In this document: one piece after another, positions 21,181-32,700 of the stretch | Position numbering within the stretch: the stretch's first letter is position 1 | How the letters are laid out: the number at the start of each line of letters is the position of its first letter | From: Zoroaster sp. YZ-2022 | Taxonomy: Eukaryota; Echinodermata; Asteroidea; Forcipulatida; Zoroasteridae | DNA: 64,000 bases | Assembly (NCBI GenBank): GCA_029582265.1 | Contig: CM055822.1 | Coordinates: 44,933,559-44,997,558, forward strand | Direction of reading: 5' to 3' | Translations under genes and position numbers: made by a program | The notes under the pieces: model-generated | Database searches by the model: none | What the model saw: the letters and a program-made list of their open reading frames with translations, nothing else | What the model was told of the DNA's origin: nothing

Positions 21181-21697
21181 TGGGCCAGAACTGGCCCAGT
21201 CCTGATTTGCCAGAAATGCGGCACTGGGCCAATTCTGGCAAATTGAACTAACCCATTTTTGGCTTGCACAGAGGCTTAGACTAGCCAGTACAGAGCCACT
21301 ATTGGCCTGGAATTGGGGCCAGAGAACCACGTGTGCATGCATAGACCAGTTTACCACTCTCCTAAACTGTTGTAGGGATCCTATATACTAATGCTCCAAT
21401 CGTATGCTTATTTAGTTATGGTTGTTTACAATTATAGTGCATATTTTAACATGTTGTACTTTTGACAGTTAAAAAGTACAGAACACCTATTACCTTAGCT
21501 GTCTTGCGGTTGTGGTTTGCCGCAATCAGCCCAGCAGTGGGCCAGTACAGGCTCTGTATATTCTTGCCATAATAGTTTGCCGCAATCAGCCCAGCACTGG
21601 GCCAGAACAGGCTCTTTACTGTCTTGCCGTAATGGTTTGCCGCAATCAGCCCAGAACAAGCCAGCACTGGCCCAGTGCCATCATGTTTGCTGGGTAA
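21181..21697. repeat. CTGGCCCAG-rich repeat with a 60-bp, 3-copy tandem array
   Basis: GTTTGCCGCAATCAGCCCAG recurs at exactly 60-bp intervals (21515, 21575, 21635), each followed by an ACTGGGCCAGxACAGGCTCT block. A looser set of GGGCCAGAACTGGCCCAG motifs lies at 21181-21320. The array ends in ATGTTTGCTGGGTA, whose complement (TACCCAGCAAACAT) looks like a transposon terminus. Confidence 0.8.
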
Positions 21698-22274
21698 TTA
21701 CGTCCACAGATCGAGAGTGGTCAATATGCACTGTTTGACTGCATTTACTATGTCAGACCCTGTCATATTGCAGGTTTCCCTCTATGCGCACGATTATAGA
21801 CCGTCAGTATGCACTGTTTGTATGCGTTTGTTATAATTTATATTGCAGGGATGTTGACAAATCAGGATTAAGAATTCAAGGTTGTTACTGTAGGCGATAT
21901 TTTGTCATCCATTATTTTAGAACTAGATGGATGTACATACACACAATCCTTGGATAATGTGGCTACTGGCCACTGCCTCTGTTAACCCATTTGCTGCCAC
22001 ATAAAACTGGTGTTGCGTTTCCTCCTGGTGGCCGTTAGGAGCTCCATGAAATCAAATAAAAAACGGTACAAATTGTATACATTAATGTAATTATAACACA
22101 GTAAAATTATGTTTTACATGTATGACAAACTTGTAATTTGGTTTTGTTTGTAAGTTGAACACCAAACACATCAACACATCATCTGAACGATCTACAAATG
22201 TACTACCATTTAAGAAAATAAAGTAAAATCTGTTAGTAATTGATTGTTTCAAATCATATTTGTGTTAAGGTCAG
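21698..22274. other. No recognisable gene
   Basis: AT-rich sequence with a short duplicated phrase (CAATATGCACTGTTTG at 21722 and CAGTATGCACTGTTTG at 21806). No ORF of note. Confidence 0.4.
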
Positions 22275-22520
22275 AGGTCAACAATCCCTTAGAGAGCCTT
22301 TGATCAACATCTAATATCCACCTTCAACTTTCTTGGCCATGCACAAACACCCGCTATGGTCAACGAGCATTTGCACTGTGAACAAGCTCCTCTGTTCATC
22401 CGTGACTGACCCCTCCATCATTTCATTCAAGACTCAGTTGAAAACACATTTATTCAGACAATCAAGAGCACTTGAAAGCACTGTAGAAAGTGCTGTATAA
22501 GTGTTACAACTATTATTTAT
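22275..22520 (+). mobile_element. 3' tail of a CR1/L2-like LINE
   Basis: Translated pieces WPCTNTRYGQRAF and SFKTQLKTHLFRQ correspond to the very end of the ORF2 of jockey-superfamily LINEs (the RAFxxxAPxLWN and FKxxLKTHLF motifs). They are followed by AAGTGCTGTATAAGTGTTAC and an ATTATT-rich tail. Only the last ~240 bp is present, the usual result of 5' truncation. Confidence 0.7.
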
Positions 22521-22863
22521 TATGTACCATCTACAATAGTGCTTTTGAATAATATGTTACTGAAAGCATGATAGTAGTCTTTGTACTAATACTTTGGTTG
22601 TGGTACTACACACGTATAATCTACTATCTGATAAAGCAAATAATTTTCACTTGCCTGGTAGCAACTGTCTTTCTGATGATTGTTGGGCAAATGTTTCCAA
22701 CTTTACCCGCATCAGTCCAAAGTCTATATAAAAGAAGGGAAGAAATTACGGGAAAAAGAGAAGAAATGTTAATTGTAATTAAATTTAATATAAATCTTCA
22801 ATCGGTAAAAAAGATTAACATTTGCACTCGGTATGTCTAATTTGCATGCTCCACATTTCGTCA

Positions 22864-23214
22864 CTGTTTTCACGAAGTGCCAATTCGGCCGCACAGCACA
22901 AAATACACGTTTCGAGATAATCGAGTTTTAAGTTGCTCACTTTTTGAAATTGTTGTTTCACCACCAATAACGCAGAATATTGCCAAATTATGTGCACTGT
23001 TTGAAAATACAGATTTCAAACTTCTCAAATGTACAAGTTATGCAACAACAGGACGATTATTTACGGCGTAATTGGTTTAATTATACGATTGTCCCTTCGT
23101 GATAACGCTAGAAACGGCTTATTTTGCTTTCAATTGTCCCTTCGTGAAAACGGAAAGGCATAGCGCGCCACTACAGACCTATAAATAGCTCGATCCAATT
23201 GGCACTTCGTGAAA
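22864..23214. repeat. GTTTTCACGAAG cluster 3, inverted termini
   Basis: GTTTTCACGAAGTGCCAATT at 22865-22884 is inverted at about 23193-23212 (AATTGGCACTTCGTGAAAAC). Inverted internal copies lie at about 23092 and 23142. A direct copy at 23369-23381 abuts the DIRS-like terminal repeat, and a degraded inverted copy (CAATTGGCACTTCTTGAAAA) ends at 28500 beside the assembly gap. Confidence 0.7.
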
Positions 23215-23381
23215 ACGGAAAACGCCTTGCGCGTGAGTTTTGTCCTTACAGCGCGTGTACAAAACTATGCGGATTTATCGACATATCGTGAACCAGTGTG
23301 AAGCTGGTACCCGTATAATTCTGGATATGTACGCACGCTATGAGGAAAATTGGGACGAAGCAGTTTTGCGTTTTCACGAAG

Positions 23382-23526
23382 TGACATTTCTTTCGTTATC
23401 GAACGACATGCACGCTCAGTGAGCAATTACGTAACATCTTTTGTTTGCATTCACCCATTCCGTATATAAACCTTGTCCTCATGACATTCTTTCTTCTCCG
23501 TCGAGTAACTACACCTTGCTTTCACT
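23382..23526 (+). repeat. DIRS-like terminal repeat A
   Basis: Shares GTGACATTTCTTT, CACGCTCAGTGAGCAA, TTACGTAACATC, CCATTCCGTATATAAACC and GTCGAGTAACTACACCTTGC with 26619-26776. Differences are small indels and substitutions. It carries a TATA-like element at about 23461. Confidence 0.85.
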
Positions 23527-23847
23527 CGTTACTGCACACATTCAAGCATGAGCTTGGAGAACCAAGCTCAAGTCGTCTCAAATCAAGCAGATTCCAACGC
23601 CATACAACATCTTTCAGCACAAAGTTGATGTTACATCAAAAGGCAACGATTGTCTGAAACTGCTGTCTCCTTCAAGAGCGAAGGCAACAAGGATCAGCAT
23701 ACCCACTCTGCAAAAGATAGCAACGCTATTAGATTCTGCCCGGATCTTTGGAGCTCGGTGACATCACCAGTACGAAGAGTACTCCAGAGACCCTAGAGGC
23801 GGTAAAACAACGTCAGAAACTTATAAAACTAGCGGACCGCTCGCCCT

Positions 23848-24309
23848 TTGGGTTGGGCGACCGTAAAAGAGTACCTAACTGATAATTTGGCGGACGACTC
23901 TGACGATGAGAAACGATTCAGTAAAGCCGAAAAATCGGCAGTCAGTAAGAGAGCTGATGCGGCCAAAGAAAACAAAGAGCAATTCAGTTTTCCACAAACC
24001 GGTACAGCCTTTCAACTGCTCCACCTGTTCATCAGTCTTCTTTCGTCGCTTCCCTACAATTTACTACGCCCTCCTCGGGGGTTGACCGGAGAATGTTTTC
24101 AAATGGCATCACCGGCCATGTGCGAACTAACTGCCCATCCTCAGAGCCCTGCGAGCCAGTCAACAACAGCCGCAGCCACAACAGCCAAATTTCCCCACAT
24201 AGAAACTGAATCCTCGGCACGACTTCGCCAGACAGCCCCATTGACCGTTAAAGGTAAATTAAAATCTTGTTTGCCATTTTGGATAAAAGATTTGAAAGCC
24301 AGTCTTTAG
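23848..24309 (+). pseudogene. DIRS-type gag-like fragment
   Basis: A 153-codon frame starts GWATVKEYLTDNLADDSDDE and continues KRFSKAEKSAVSKRA, matching the conserved GWxTVxEY..DxLAxDSxDEKxxxxAE motif near the end of the first ORF of DIRS/Ngaro elements. The rest is Pro/Ser-rich. Upstream frames are broken. Confidence 0.65.
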
Positions 24310-24369
24310 TTGTTGAAACCATTGACATACGGATATAAAATTCCTTTTAAATACCATCATCGTTTTTTG

Positions 24370-25300
24370 CTGAATAACAAATCTAGTTTGGACCATTCAG
24401 ACTTTGTCGATTCTGCCATTTCAGAATTGTTAATTAAGCATTGCATAATTGAAGTCGATACTATTCCTTTGTGTTGAAACCCACTAACTGTTGCGGAAGG
24501 AACAAATTAAGACTTGTTTTGGACCTTCGACACCCCAACCAATTTATTTCATTAACTCCATTCAAATATGAAGACCTAAACATATGTGCACAGTCTTCAT
24601 TCTGGACAACAGCATTATTTATCTTTCGTTTTTGAATCGGGATATCACCACATTGATATTTTTCCCTTATAACAGTATCTTGGGGTTTTCATGGACGCGT
24701 CTTAATTGCACTAAGTACTATGTTTTCACAGTTCTTCCATTCGACCAGTGTTATATCTTTACCAAAGTGGTCAGGCCCTTGGTTTTACTATTGGCGCAAG
24801 GCATTTCTTTCCTTGTTTACATCGACGACGGTCTCATTATCTCCCCAACTCGACTCTCCGCCTTAAGGAATCTAGACATTGTCAAAGAAACAATATCCCG
24901 TAGCGGCTTTGTATTAAGCAAAACGAAGTGTGTGTGGACCCCATTATTACAAATATTCACTATCTGGTTTTTCAGATTCTACCCAAAAGTTTTACATCGG
25001 CGAGGCTAAACTTGCCAAGTTGCTTTCTTCCATTAACTATTTGATGGTTCAGTTCACAGCTGGTCAGCTAATTTCAGTTATGAAATTGGCTTCAATCCGG
25101 GGCCAAGTGATCGCTATGTCTCCGCCCTGGGGCCCGATAGCTGGGCTTATGACCCGCTCATGCTACCATGCAATTGAATCGCGCGTTTTGGACAAGTTTA
25201 AAAATCTTCCCAGCAGCAGCGTTACCGCCGAACTGAATTTTGGATCCAAAACATTAAATTACTTAACGGCTTTCCATTCAAATTTCGTCTCGTACCAAAC
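24370..25300 (+). pseudogene. DIRS-type reverse transcriptase remnant
   Basis: Pieces in different frames follow the DIRS RT order: DHSDFVDSAISELL (24395), NPLTVAEGTN, ESGYHHIDIFP (24633), ILGFSWT, PFDQCYIFTKVVRPLVLLLA (24741), the catalytic YIDDGLIIS (24817), GFVLSKTKCVW (24905), SDSTQKFYIGEAK (24974) and LASIRGQVIAMSPPWGPIA (25085). Frameshifts and stops occur near 24480, 24700 and 24960. The copy is inactive. Confidence 0.8.
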
Positions 25301-25960
25301 TTTCACGATTTCTTCCGATGCCAGCCAATTTGCCACCGGTTACGGCGGTTTCTGTTCACGGCAAGTCCGATATGCGATTTCATGGTATATGGTCTCAGTC
25401 GAGTGAAAAAACTCAATAGCTCAACATGGCGCGAGCTGACTGCGGTACTCAGAATCCTTATTGGTGCCAGCAGTCCTATCTACAAATCATGAAATCAAAT
25501 CAAATGGTTCACGGACAATGCGAATCGTTCCTTCAATTATCAAAATGCAGACAACATCAAAACCTTCATGAAATTGCGTCCTTAGTATTTATAAACTTTT
25601 GCCGGTTAAACAATATTGTCATTGTCCCCGAATTTGCCCAGAAATGAGAGCAGGTGTAGCCGGACAAAATAAGTAAATTTGTCGATTTTGACGATTGGTC
25701 TATAGATGACCACTCGCTTTGCAATAATTGATTCATGTTGGGACCACATTCAATTGATCGATTTGCTCTCACCCCAAAAACAGAAAAACTTCAGGCATTT
25801 ACGCATGCCAGGGTTTTGGGTGTAAAGCAGTTTCTGGAGTCGGGATGCCTTTGTCAAGATTGGCTGGTCCATAATAATTATTGTTCTGTCCCCCTGTTTC
25901 ACTTATATCTCCAAGTCATCAGACTCATGGAATATTCCAAAGCAGTTGGTACACATTAGT
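25300..25960 (+). pseudogene. DIRS-type RNase H remnant
   Basis: FTISSDASQFATGYGGF (25302) supplies the first catalytic aspartate. NSSTWRELTAVLRILIGAS (about 25410) and IKWFTDNANRSFNYQNAD (about 25502) follow. MLGPHSIDRFAL (25735) and DWLVHNNYC with IRLMEYSKAVGTH (to 25959) match the WGPHTVDRFA...DW..ENNW block after DIRS RNase H. Several frameshifts separate the pieces. Confidence 0.75.
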
Positions 25961-26454
25961 TGTGGGAAATGGCCATCTTCTCACTTTTGGCCATTACTTT
26001 TGCCCCGACAGGTTCACATTTAGGAATAATATATTGTATTCGATTGGAAACGAATAGTTTCGTTCATTCTCCTCCCTCTTTGGGGAAAGTATCACTTTTT
26101 AACTCTGAAACCGTCATTTTTTCACATTAGCATTGAGATGGGGTTCTCCAAAGTCCCCCAGACAGACCAATCGAGGATATTGTTGTTCCGAGTTGGGCTA
26201 TTGCTCGGACTGTGTATCCGGGATTTGATTTCATGAATACCCCTTAACTTTGCCATTTGGCGAGTATCTATTTGACGATAGAGAGCAGAGAGTGACTTTT
26301 AACAATTTGTCAAATAACATCTACATCTGGTACATGGCCGAATTTGTTGTGCCTGGTGTGCTTCATTTTTGTAAATCAAATGACCATTTGGAACCGACCA
26401 CTCCAATCGTTATTTTAGTAACGGCCCCCAAGAACCACTAACGTCCCCTTCTTT
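25961..26454. other. DIRS-like 3' region, recombinase not recognised
   Basis: This is where a DIRS tyrosine recombinase would be expected. No Arg-His-Arg-Tyr pattern could be read in any frame. A 63-codon ORF at 26250-26441 is unrecognised. Confidence 0.4.
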
Positions 26455-26463
26455 GGCGCTTTC

Positions 26464-26618
26464 TCACAAGCAGGTGTTTTGTGTGCTTCAGCGAAACCAA
26501 TTGTAAACCAAAAATACTTCGTTTCAATGGTATTATTTTCATTGTGTATTTTCTTATCATGGTAGTAGATATAGGTGTAAAGAAATATACTTTTCTGACG
26601 TAGAAAGACGTAGGGAGA
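26464..26618 (+). repeat. DIRS-like terminal repeat C
   Basis: Shares AAGCAGGTGTTTTG, ATACTTCGTTTCAATGGT and ATCATG-GTAGATAT with 27976-28105. It ends where repeat B begins, consistent with a 3' end of one copy followed by the 5' end of another. Confidence 0.75.
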
Positions 26619-28110
26619 AAAGTGACATTTCTTTTCGTTATCGAATGTTTGCACGCTCAGTGAGCAAATTACGTAACATCATCTTTTTTGTTTGCGTTCA
26701 CTCCATTCCGTATATAAACCTTTGTCCTCATGACATTCTTTCCTCTCCGTCGAGTAACTACACCTTGCTTTCACCGCCTCATTGTATATCCCTCCCGCCC
26801 ACGAATTGCCATTCGCAAGGAAGAAAGGAATGCGCCTTCACTCGGTATCCATTGGACGCATCCACGTTTTCCCCTAAAAAATAGGGTTTTTCGTGGCTCT
26901 CCGAGCGCCATCTAACGCTGGACTGATACCCAGTGCCTCTGCAAAGAGAGAACAATGTGGGAAAAAATTGTTGATTGTCGTTACTGATTATTTGCGCCAT
27001 TTTATAGACGCGTTATGCATTTAGCATATTATTGACAAAGGTACTTGGCTTTCTTTGTTTGTTTTATTGTTGACAGAGGCATGGAACCGTAATAAGCAAT
27101 CCTGGGCCTGCACCAGAATCGAGTCGAGGCATTTCAGCAGACCCATACCATCTCTCGCACTTTAGCATTGCTCATTTATCCACGACATCCGGAGCGAAGA
27201 CGGCAGCTGATGCTGTTTCCACCATGTTAAGTGGGTACATAGCTTAGCTGGCATGTTAACCTTACAGATGATTGTATGTTCAGACTTGCATTGCAAGGAT
27301 ATAATCACCTTATTAATTGTTCATCACGAGGAAAGAACCAATTACAATTCCAGCTACTGAAAGTTAATAATCACACGGTCATTCAACAGCGACATTGTTG
27401 GATCTTTCGAACTTTATTTGTTCGTTTTACCAGTTTGCGTGATTTTTGAGATTGACGATCTAAGCCACATCAGACGCTGTGATTGTACTTTAAGCACCAG
27501 ATCGCCTACTGTTACAGACGGCAAAATCTAAAACTGACCATTTACGTCAAGGCAATGACGTGACAATAGCTAGAACATTTAAGTCAACTTGTCCAGTCGT
27601 CGTTGCAGAACGATACGAATGTTGGCAGATCCAATTGATTCGACCTTTCCTATTGTACGTGAAATTTAAAAGCTTCAAAAAGGTCTGTTTCCCAACGGTT
27701 TGTTTTACCCGAACTCGTGAGACAGTGCTCCAAGCAAAAAATTTAGTGCCAATATAGGCGAATATGGGCTCCCCTAGCCCAAACGGTGGGGGAACGGGTG
27801 CCGCAATGCTTAATTCCTTCTACTCTTATATCTCGCCAGGCAGTGGAAAAACCCAAAAAGGCTCGAAGCAACATAAAAAACCCAGTCCCGAAGTTGGGCT
27901 TATAACCTCAATTCGGAATTTGTTTGAGGAGTTTTTTCGTATTTGGTAATAATGAGTTTTGGGCATAATTCTGTAAAGCAGGTGTTTTGCTCAAAGGGAA
28001 ACCCAAATTAAACCAAAATACTTCGTTTCAATGGTTTTTTTTCTTTTGTTTTTTTTTATCATGAGGTAGATATGAAAAGAAAAACATTTTCGACTGGAAG
28101 GGGAAAAGAC
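26619..28110 (+). mobile_element. Second, internally deleted DIRS-like copy in tandem
   Basis: Begins with repeat B (26619-26776, copy of 23382-23526) and ends with repeat D (27976-28105, copy of 26464-26618). The 1.2 kb between lacks RT or RNase H. A 61-codon ORF at 27764-27949 (SPSPNGGGTGAAMLNS) is unrecognised. The A...C-B...D order is my basis for a head-to-tail pair. Confidence 0.5.
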
Positions 28111-28500
28111 AGTACTATTTATAGGTGGTAGTGGGCACCTGTTGGGAAAGTTTGTTGATTTGAGGTTTTTTTGAAAGGTTATTGTCTTTTTTGTTTTGTT
28201 TGTCCCTTTTTTAAAAGTTGACATATTTGGAAAGTTTAAAATTTTTTTTCATAAATTTTAATTTACATGTATCTTGCCTTGAAAGTGACAGGTACGAAAC
28301 AAAAATACTTAAACTCGATGCTCTGTGGTCCAATTCCTTTTGAAAACCAAATTTCTTCCCCAATTTTTCCTTGGAATTATGTAATTCAAACTAATGATTT
28401 TGAACCCCCAAATTTGTGGGATTGTAATTTCAAAAGTAAATTAGAATAAAAAAAATCAACTGAAAAATTGCGATTTTCCCCAATTGGCACTTCTTGAAAA
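28111..28500. other. AT-rich DNA ending at assembly gap
   Basis: Unique AT-rich sequence. The last 20 bases resemble an inverted GTTTTCACGAAGTGCCAATT motif. Confidence 0.4.
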
Positions 28501-29000
28501 NNNNNNNNNNNNNNNNNNNNNNNNNNNNNNNNNNNNNNNNNNNNNNNNNNNNNNNNNNNNNNNNNNNNNNNNNNNNNNNNNNNNNNNNNNNNNNNNNNNN
28601 NNNNNNNNNNNNNNNNNNNNNNNNNNNNNNNNNNNNNNNNNNNNNNNNNNNNNNNNNNNNNNNNNNNNNNNNNNNNNNNNNNNNNNNNNNNNNNNNNNNN
28701 NNNNNNNNNNNNNNNNNNNNNNNNNNNNNNNNNNNNNNNNNNNNNNNNNNNNNNNNNNNNNNNNNNNNNNNNNNNNNNNNNNNNNNNNNNNNNNNNNNNN
28801 NNNNNNNNNNNNNNNNNNNNNNNNNNNNNNNNNNNNNNNNNNNNNNNNNNNNNNNNNNNNNNNNNNNNNNNNNNNNNNNNNNNNNNNNNNNNNNNNNNNN
28901 NNNNNNNNNNNNNNNNNNNNNNNNNNNNNNNNNNNNNNNNNNNNNNNNNNNNNNNNNNNNNNNNNNNNNNNNNNNNNNNNNNNNNNNNNNNNNNNNNNNN
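28501..29000. other. Assembly gap (500 N)
   Basis: Exactly 500 undetermined bases, a scaffolding placeholder. Content and true length are unknown; open frames across it are meaningless. Confidence 1.
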
Positions 29001-29671
29001 CGTGGTTCAAAGGATCATCCACCCCAATTTGTCATGCGGTGAAAAATAATAATAAACGAATAACTTGTACCAAAAGTTTTTTGTATTTAAAATTTATATT
29101 TATTGTCCATTCTGCTTTTTTTTTGTCTGTTTGGGTGTTATAACATGATAACAGTGCTTAATTCTGATTGGTTGTGTGCCATTCCATGACACGTTTTTGT
29201 TTTGTAGTTGCATCCCAGTATTGAAGTTCAAAATCCAGTACTTCATTATACTGATACTACTTGCCCATTATATAATACTATACCATTGGACAGAATCTCC
29301 ATATGGAATTTTTGCACGATTTACAATATAAAGGTCCACGTGTTCAGTTCAACATATATATCTCATAATAATGCATACCATTTTGCTGCTATTTTTGATA
29401 ATGACAACAGGTGATGGAATTGTAATTACAAACAAAGCCTAGTTCAGGTCATCTATATGTGAGAAGAAAAGATCTTCAATTATTGTTTATACTTGGCCTT
29501 GTCCAACTTACCTTTACCTTATGTTTTGGGGCATCTGCTGTTGGCAATAGTCAGGGCATATATACATGAAACTTGGTCACGACCACCGCTAAGCGAGAAC
29601 ACATCTGCAATGGTATACAAGCGTTGTAAGGGTTTCTCACTGAGATCCTTCTCAGGACGGCTTCAAAATCA
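29001..29671. other. No recognisable gene
   Basis: AT-rich, with short ORFs lacking domains. No inverted-repeat or RNA structure recognised. Confidence 0.4.
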
Positions 29672-29718
29672 GTTTATTTATTTATTTATTTATATATTTA
29701 TTTACTTATTTATTTATT

Positions 29719-29763
<45 letters not shown>
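29672..29763. repeat. Microsatellites (TTTA)n then (TA)n
   Basis: An interrupted TTTA/TATT tract (about 29672-29722) runs into about 17-18 TA dinucleotides (29727-29762) and then a T-run. Confidence 0.95.
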
Positions 29764-29767
<4 letters not shown>

Positions 29768-32700
29768 TTTTTTTTGAGGGGGGCATGAAGCCATGTGAAA
29801 TACATCCGTGGGGACCAAATTTCCCACATACAAAGTATGGTGGCTAAGAGTGGGCTCACAAATCGGGTAACTGTTCATACTCTAAGGTGAACAAGTTGTT
29901 TAAAACAGCACGGCATGATTTCAATCGATCCAGCATTTTTGCAATTGGACATCGTTCCATAGCAAAACAAATTCGATCGATCGATTGATTGATCGATTTT
30001 CTGCTAACGGTGGCTGCAGTATTAAACAAATTGAACAAGCGTGCACACAGTAAGACGTAATGTTGTACATACAATAGTAAATACACATGACTTATGCTCA
30101 ATACTTCCGTTAGAATGTCATATACATTATACGTAGACGTGAGCTGATGAGTTTTAATGTTGTTTTTCTGCTAACGTTACGTGATGGTCACAATTACTTG
30201 GAACGCTTGTCTGTTTGTTTTATTTCCAATTCATACACATGTTAACTTAGAAACTTTGATAATATAGAAGTTGTGAAGTACACATCTTACAAAATAGACC
30301 ACGTATCATAACTCAAAAGAAATAAAAAGATCATTCGCTCCCCGTACAATGTGCATGAAACATTTTACATGAGTGTAATGTATTATTATATAAACATCAA
30401 ACAATACTTTTTAACCATGATTTTCTGAGACTGGAAAAGATATATTCATTGGATTGCATATTTATTTCAAATCATAAATAAATAACAATATGAATATGGG
30501 TAATTAAAATTATCCTCAGATAATTACATGAAAGTATTGTGGTTTATCATGGAGGCATGCTTCCCTTTGGCTATTCTACAAAATCTAGATAATTTCTATC
30601 ACGATATTTAATGTTATTCTACTCACCTAGTGTTCTTGGCTTTTAGTTTGCTGAAAATAAAACTGAAGTTGCTGGTAGACTGGATCATTTACTGAGCAGG
30701 AAATCGATGTATCTGATTATAATGATGTGTACTTTTGACCACCCAGCCCTGTTATAATTCAACTCCACCCTAAAGTATCCACCACTCCGGAAATAATTCA
30801 GTTGTACCACAGATATGTGGATCTCAATGGGTTAGACATCTGTGAAAAGATTCTGTTCAGGGTTCTTCTAAATACTATAGAGCAATAAAGATTATGCATG
30901 AACTGCACTGGGATGATTAGGAGATTCAATATATTGTGACTTACGTGATATTGTGAGATATTAGCGATTGAATTTGATAAAGTTTTTCAAATCGCATTCT
31001 CGATGTGATTTTAATCTGGAAGATCACTCATGTATAATTTGTTAGAAAGCTGAAATCTGGAATGACACGTAACTGTATGTGTTTTGTGAAAACTAAAACA
31101 ATCAGTACACGTTGTTATTAATTTTTTTCATAGTGACGTTTTTCCGTCTGTAGTATAGTGATACATCCTTTGCAACACCTTACGTACCACTGTTCTGTGT
31201 AGCGTGATAGTTTACAGCTTTCTTAAAACTGTTTACGTCGCATAAAAAACATCAGTTTATTATGCAAAGTGGTCAAACGAAAAACTAAGTTTAACCAATG
31301 TTAACTTAATTAATTACTGTAAATGAGGTTTCCAAAACTTGATATTGGCATAAAGAAAAGTATCAGTGAATACCTTTTAAATATTGACATAGGCTAATTA
31401 AAAGTGCCAAGCGTTCTGTCACTTCGACAAACTGCGAAAATAATGTTTAGTTCCATCAGTGTTTCCATCAATGACATTATTATCAATCCCATTGTCTAGA
31501 CCCTGCATTAGGAAGCAGGTCATACTAAGACAAAGCGCTAGCTCACAACTTATGAAAAAGTAATCATCTTGTTTCTGGTGTTCACAACTAACGACGTATT
31601 ACGCACAAACTGGAAAATATGTAGTTATTGGAACGTAGTAGTTTACAATGGGAATCTTATTCACTGTTGTTGGAATTGCGTCTGGTCAACCTTGTATTGG
31701 TTATTCGGTCTAGATATGACTGTCCGCTGAAGTCTGAGACTTCTTAATCCTTATCACCAGCTTATGTATGCGTGTTTATAAAAAATAAAATAAATAAAAT
31801 AAAAAACACTGGGTTTGGTCGACCATGGTCCACTGACCATGGTTCTTCTTGTCCTAGGTGACATACATGTAGTTTAAGGACTCGTTTATTCTTGTTTGCA
31901 GCTTGTATTTGGTATTTGTTCTGTTTTCTAAAGTGAGCATGATTGGTAATATTTCTGTGATCATAAAAGCTTCAGACATAGTGAACATTCCCCATATGTT
32001 TTATTTTCTTCCACTGTACCTTGCTTGTACAGGAAAACTTCCATCTGACTATGTGACTAAGTGTATTTTTTTGTTTCGATTAAGCTGAGGTATAATGGTT
32101 TCTTTTGTCTTTCTTCTGTCTGAGGATGGATTCATAAAGGCTCCCTTTTGACTGGTGTATTCATGTACCTTATGTAGTCAATTATCTGAACAAAAATAGT
32201 TGCATGACACTTTATTATTGAATCTGTAAGTTCTTGTAATTGTTATTTTTAAATGTTTTTGTTTTTCTTATGAGGAAAATTATCAGCTTAACTGTAAAAC
32301 GGGGGGATAGTGTAATATTTTAAAAGGTTTGTATGAATATGAATTCTGATATAATTCTGATTTTTTTTTGTTGCCACAACAAAACAAACACCAAAATATG
32401 AGAATTATATTTAAAATGTGAAATGTTTCCACATACGAATGCAAATAAAAATGCATTTTCACTAATTTACAACACAAGTTCACACACGGGAATAAGCTGA
32501 ATTATTTACATGCTTGGCTTTTCAGTGTGTTCATCAAACAACAGTAATTTATGCAGCCACTCAGCTCATTTATGAAGCAGTCACGATTGCAATATGATCG
32601 AGGCCAACCAGCCTCGCATGAGCCGCGTGGGCCGTAGAAGCTATTTATCTTGTCAAAGTGCAGCGTAGGTGGGGGTGAATAAGTTTTGAAGCCATAATAT

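Larger units (their letters stand above)
23382..26620 (+). mobile_element. DIRS-like retroelement, degenerate
   Basis: The element is bounded on the left by a 145-bp repeat (23382-23526) that recurs at 26619-26776. It contains a gag-like segment, a DIRS-type RT and RNase H in that order. The tyrosine recombinase expected after RNase H is not recognisable, so the 3' coding part is deleted or decayed. A TATA-like CCGTATATAAACC lies in the terminal repeat and may be its promoter. Confidence 0.75.

Noticed and set aside
28456..29143. Long ORFs across the N run
   Set aside because: They consist of undetermined bases.
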